A stretch of 64,000 nucleotides of DNA. Origin: JAPOVO01 sp026708165. Its GTDB lineage: Bacteria; Chloroflexota; UBA11872; VXNJ01. The notes below the pieces were generated by a model. It was not told the origin of the DNA. It ran no database searches and worked only from the letters and a program-made list of their open reading frames with translations. The DNA lies in assembly GCA_965208775.1 (NCBI GenBank), contig OZ242360.1:124001-188000 (forward strand), in the 5' to 3' direction. The position numbers and the translations under genes are program-made. Numbering within the stretch: the first letter of the stretch is position 1; every line of letters begins with the position of its first letter. Of the stretch, positions 62,793-64,000 are shown piece after piece.

Positions 62793-63203
62793 TTGCTTCT
62801 CCTAGTCCAAAAGAGACCCGAAAATCGCTGCGTCTATTGCTTTCGTAATACCCCCTCCTGCAGGCGCTACGTTTCCACAGACCGGATGAGGACCATCAAC
62901 GTTGCTTACCTTAATGAAAATCAGGGAAACTCGGCAAAGAGCGGCTCGCCTTCGACCGCCAATGCCGCCGATCCCCAATTCACCGAACAGCGTCCTCGCC
63001 AGCCCCCCGGGTTGGTTCAATCCTCACTGAGACTGTTCCACGGCGATGATATAAGTTGTTTCGCCTGCTATCAAGCGCCGACCGCCAGGTAACGTCAAGA
63101 CTTTTTCGAAAGTCTGACGAGCGCGCGGAGCCACACGAGACGTTCACTTCCGCAACGTTGGGGCGAATCTCACGCAAGAACCTCCATCGAAGGGCCGACA
63201 GAG
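62793..63203. other. 411-bp gap, promoter region of the ABC operon, no gene seen
   Basis: The part next to 62793 should hold the promoter of the binding-protein operon, though no confident -35/-10 pair was found. At 63093-63119 a stem-loop AGACTTT-TTCG-AAAGTCT, extended by CGTC/GACG with one bulge, lies 85 bp past the amidohydrolase stop and may terminate that transcript weakly. Confidence 0.4.
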
Positions 63204-64000
63204 TTAACTGTCTCCGCTTCTGAGCTTGTCCAGTATTCGCTGACCATTCAAACCGAGCAACTTGCGTTTCTGGTCGTCCGACAGCCTGCACGAGGCAATG
63301 CGCCCTATAGCCACGGACAGCGAAAGCAGCAGGGAATCGGACCCGAATAGAACGCGGTCCTCTCCAGCCTCGCGGACCAGGTGCTCGATCAGATTGTGAG
63401 TTATTGGAGCGCAGATCTCGATGTAGAAATTGGAGCTAGCCCTGGCGCACTTGCCGTATATTCTCGCGCCTTCGAGGTCTGGCCCCGCGTGATACGCGAC
63501 AAACGTGACGTCCGGAAACTGCGTCGCCGCTTCCGAGAGTTCGACCGGCGTTCCGATCGCAGCTCTCGCTCCCGTATGTGAGACGACTACAAAACCGTGC
63601 TTGTTGGCGAACTCGTACACCGGCCAGTACGCCCTGTCGTTGAGATGAAACCCGTGGCGGTGCGGGTAGAGCTTTATCGCGCGCATGTCGTATTCATCTC
63701 GACAGCGTTCCAGCTCGGGAACGGTCGCGTCCCTGTAGTTGGGGTTGACCTCGACCGCGCCTTCGAGGCGTCCGGGATAATCGCGCATTGCCTGCCCGAT
63801 CACGTCGTTGCCACGCCTGACGTCTCCCGACGCGAGCCCCATCAAATGGTGAACGACCGACTTCTTCACTCCGAACTGGTCCATCGACCGTATCAAATGC
63901 TCCGGCCGGTCCTCAGACGCCCAGTGCTGGTACCACCTGCCCAGATGGGTATGAAAATCGACTATGTGGAGATCACCCGCGCCCGGACCGTTTTTCAGGA
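63204..64000 (-). CDS. Amidohydrolase-2 family metal-dependent hydrolase, partial
   Basis: About 265 residues of a TIM-barrel amidohydrolase; the N-terminus runs off the right edge. Near the edge LHIVDFHTHLG gives the metal-binding His-x-His. Downstream are AIKLYPHRHGFHLND, VVSHTGARAAIG (strand with a ligand His), YHAGPDLEGARIYG, and VLFGSDSLLLS with the catalytic-type Asp. The subfamily includes decarboxylases and hydrolases; the reaction is not assignable here. An apparent TTG start at 63896 is internal. Confidence 0.88.
   Translation of the reverse strand, partial: LKNGPGAGDLHIVDFHTHLGRWYQHWASEDRPEHLIRSMDQFGVKKSVVHHLMGLASGDVRRGNDVIGQAMRDYPGRLEGAVEVNPNYRDATVPELERCRDEYDMRAIKLYPHRHGFHLNDRAYWPVYEFANKHGFVVVSHTGARAAIGTPVELSEAATQFPDVTFVAYHAGPDLEGARIYGKCARASSNFYIEICAPITHNLIEHLVREAGEDRVLFGSDSLLLSLSVAIGRIASCRLSDDQKRKLLGLNGQRILDKLRSGDS

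Noticed and set aside
1..64000. CRISPR arrays, insertion sequences, phage or defence genes
   Set aside because: No short regularly spaced repeats, transposase, integrase, nuclease or toxin-antitoxin family was recognised on either strand.

Overview
This 64-kb window is chromosomal DNA from a GC-rich bacterium with frequent TTG and GTG start codons. The Ala/Thr/Pro-rich linker behind the lipobox of the sugar-binding lipoprotein at 61.4-62.8 kb, the futalosine menaquinone genes, the many Gfo/Idh/MocA oxidoreductases and the large GT-C-like membrane proteins together suggest an uncultivated Chloroflexota, perhaps of the SAR202/Dehalococcoidia type. That placement is inference from gene content. 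There is one tRNA gene (Thr, anticodon TGT) and no rRNA, CRISPR array, insertion sequence or phage gene.

Layout. 0-4 kb: end of a solute-binding protein gene, two sugar ABC permeases, and a convergent MDR dehydrogenase. 4.2-8.8 kb: a tightly packed minus-strand operon tetR-mqnE-mqnA-mqnC-mqnD, with a perfect inverted-repeat operator and a good promoter in front of tetR; mqnB is absent. 8.9-15.3 kb: amidase, HAD hydrolase, Gfo/Idh/MocA oxidoreductase, NHL-repeat protein, a tandem-domain GNAT acetyltransferase and tRNA-Thr. 15.5-20.7 kb: a membrane-anchored alkaline-phosphatase-superfamily enzyme (paralog A) behind an Asp-box sialidase-like gene, with a divergent sulfatase-like gene. 20.8-26.8 kb: a plus-strand operon of oxidoreductase, cupin, HyuA, HyuB and a small Cys4 protein. 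26.9-50.3 kb: a large locus of envelope/glycan type, with methyltransferase, small membrane protein, phosphatase-superfamily paralogs B and C, five GT-C-like membrane proteins (one internally deleted), a GT2 glycosyltransferase, a flippase and two membrane-anchored beta-domain proteins. 50.4-64 kb: nitrilase-type hydrolase, oxidoreductases, a secreted beta-propeller protein, a glycosidase-like protein, an orphan MalG-type permease, a complete binding-protein/permease set (no ATPase), a lipoprotein and a partial amidohydrolase.

How the parts fit. The edges look like a carbohydrate-scavenging repertoire: ABC importers without local ATPases, sialidase-, sulfatase- and glycosidase-like enzymes, and sugar-type oxidoreductases. 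The middle looks like synthesis and decoration of a surface polymer. The most striking structure is a pair of inverted, equal-length (1407-bp), nearly identical stretches in phosphatase-superfamily paralogs A and B that bracket 11 kb. The A/B similarity stops abruptly just before the predicted catalytic nucleophile region, after which B resembles its tandem neighbour C. This indicates gene conversion or recombination and makes the intervening segment potentially invertible.
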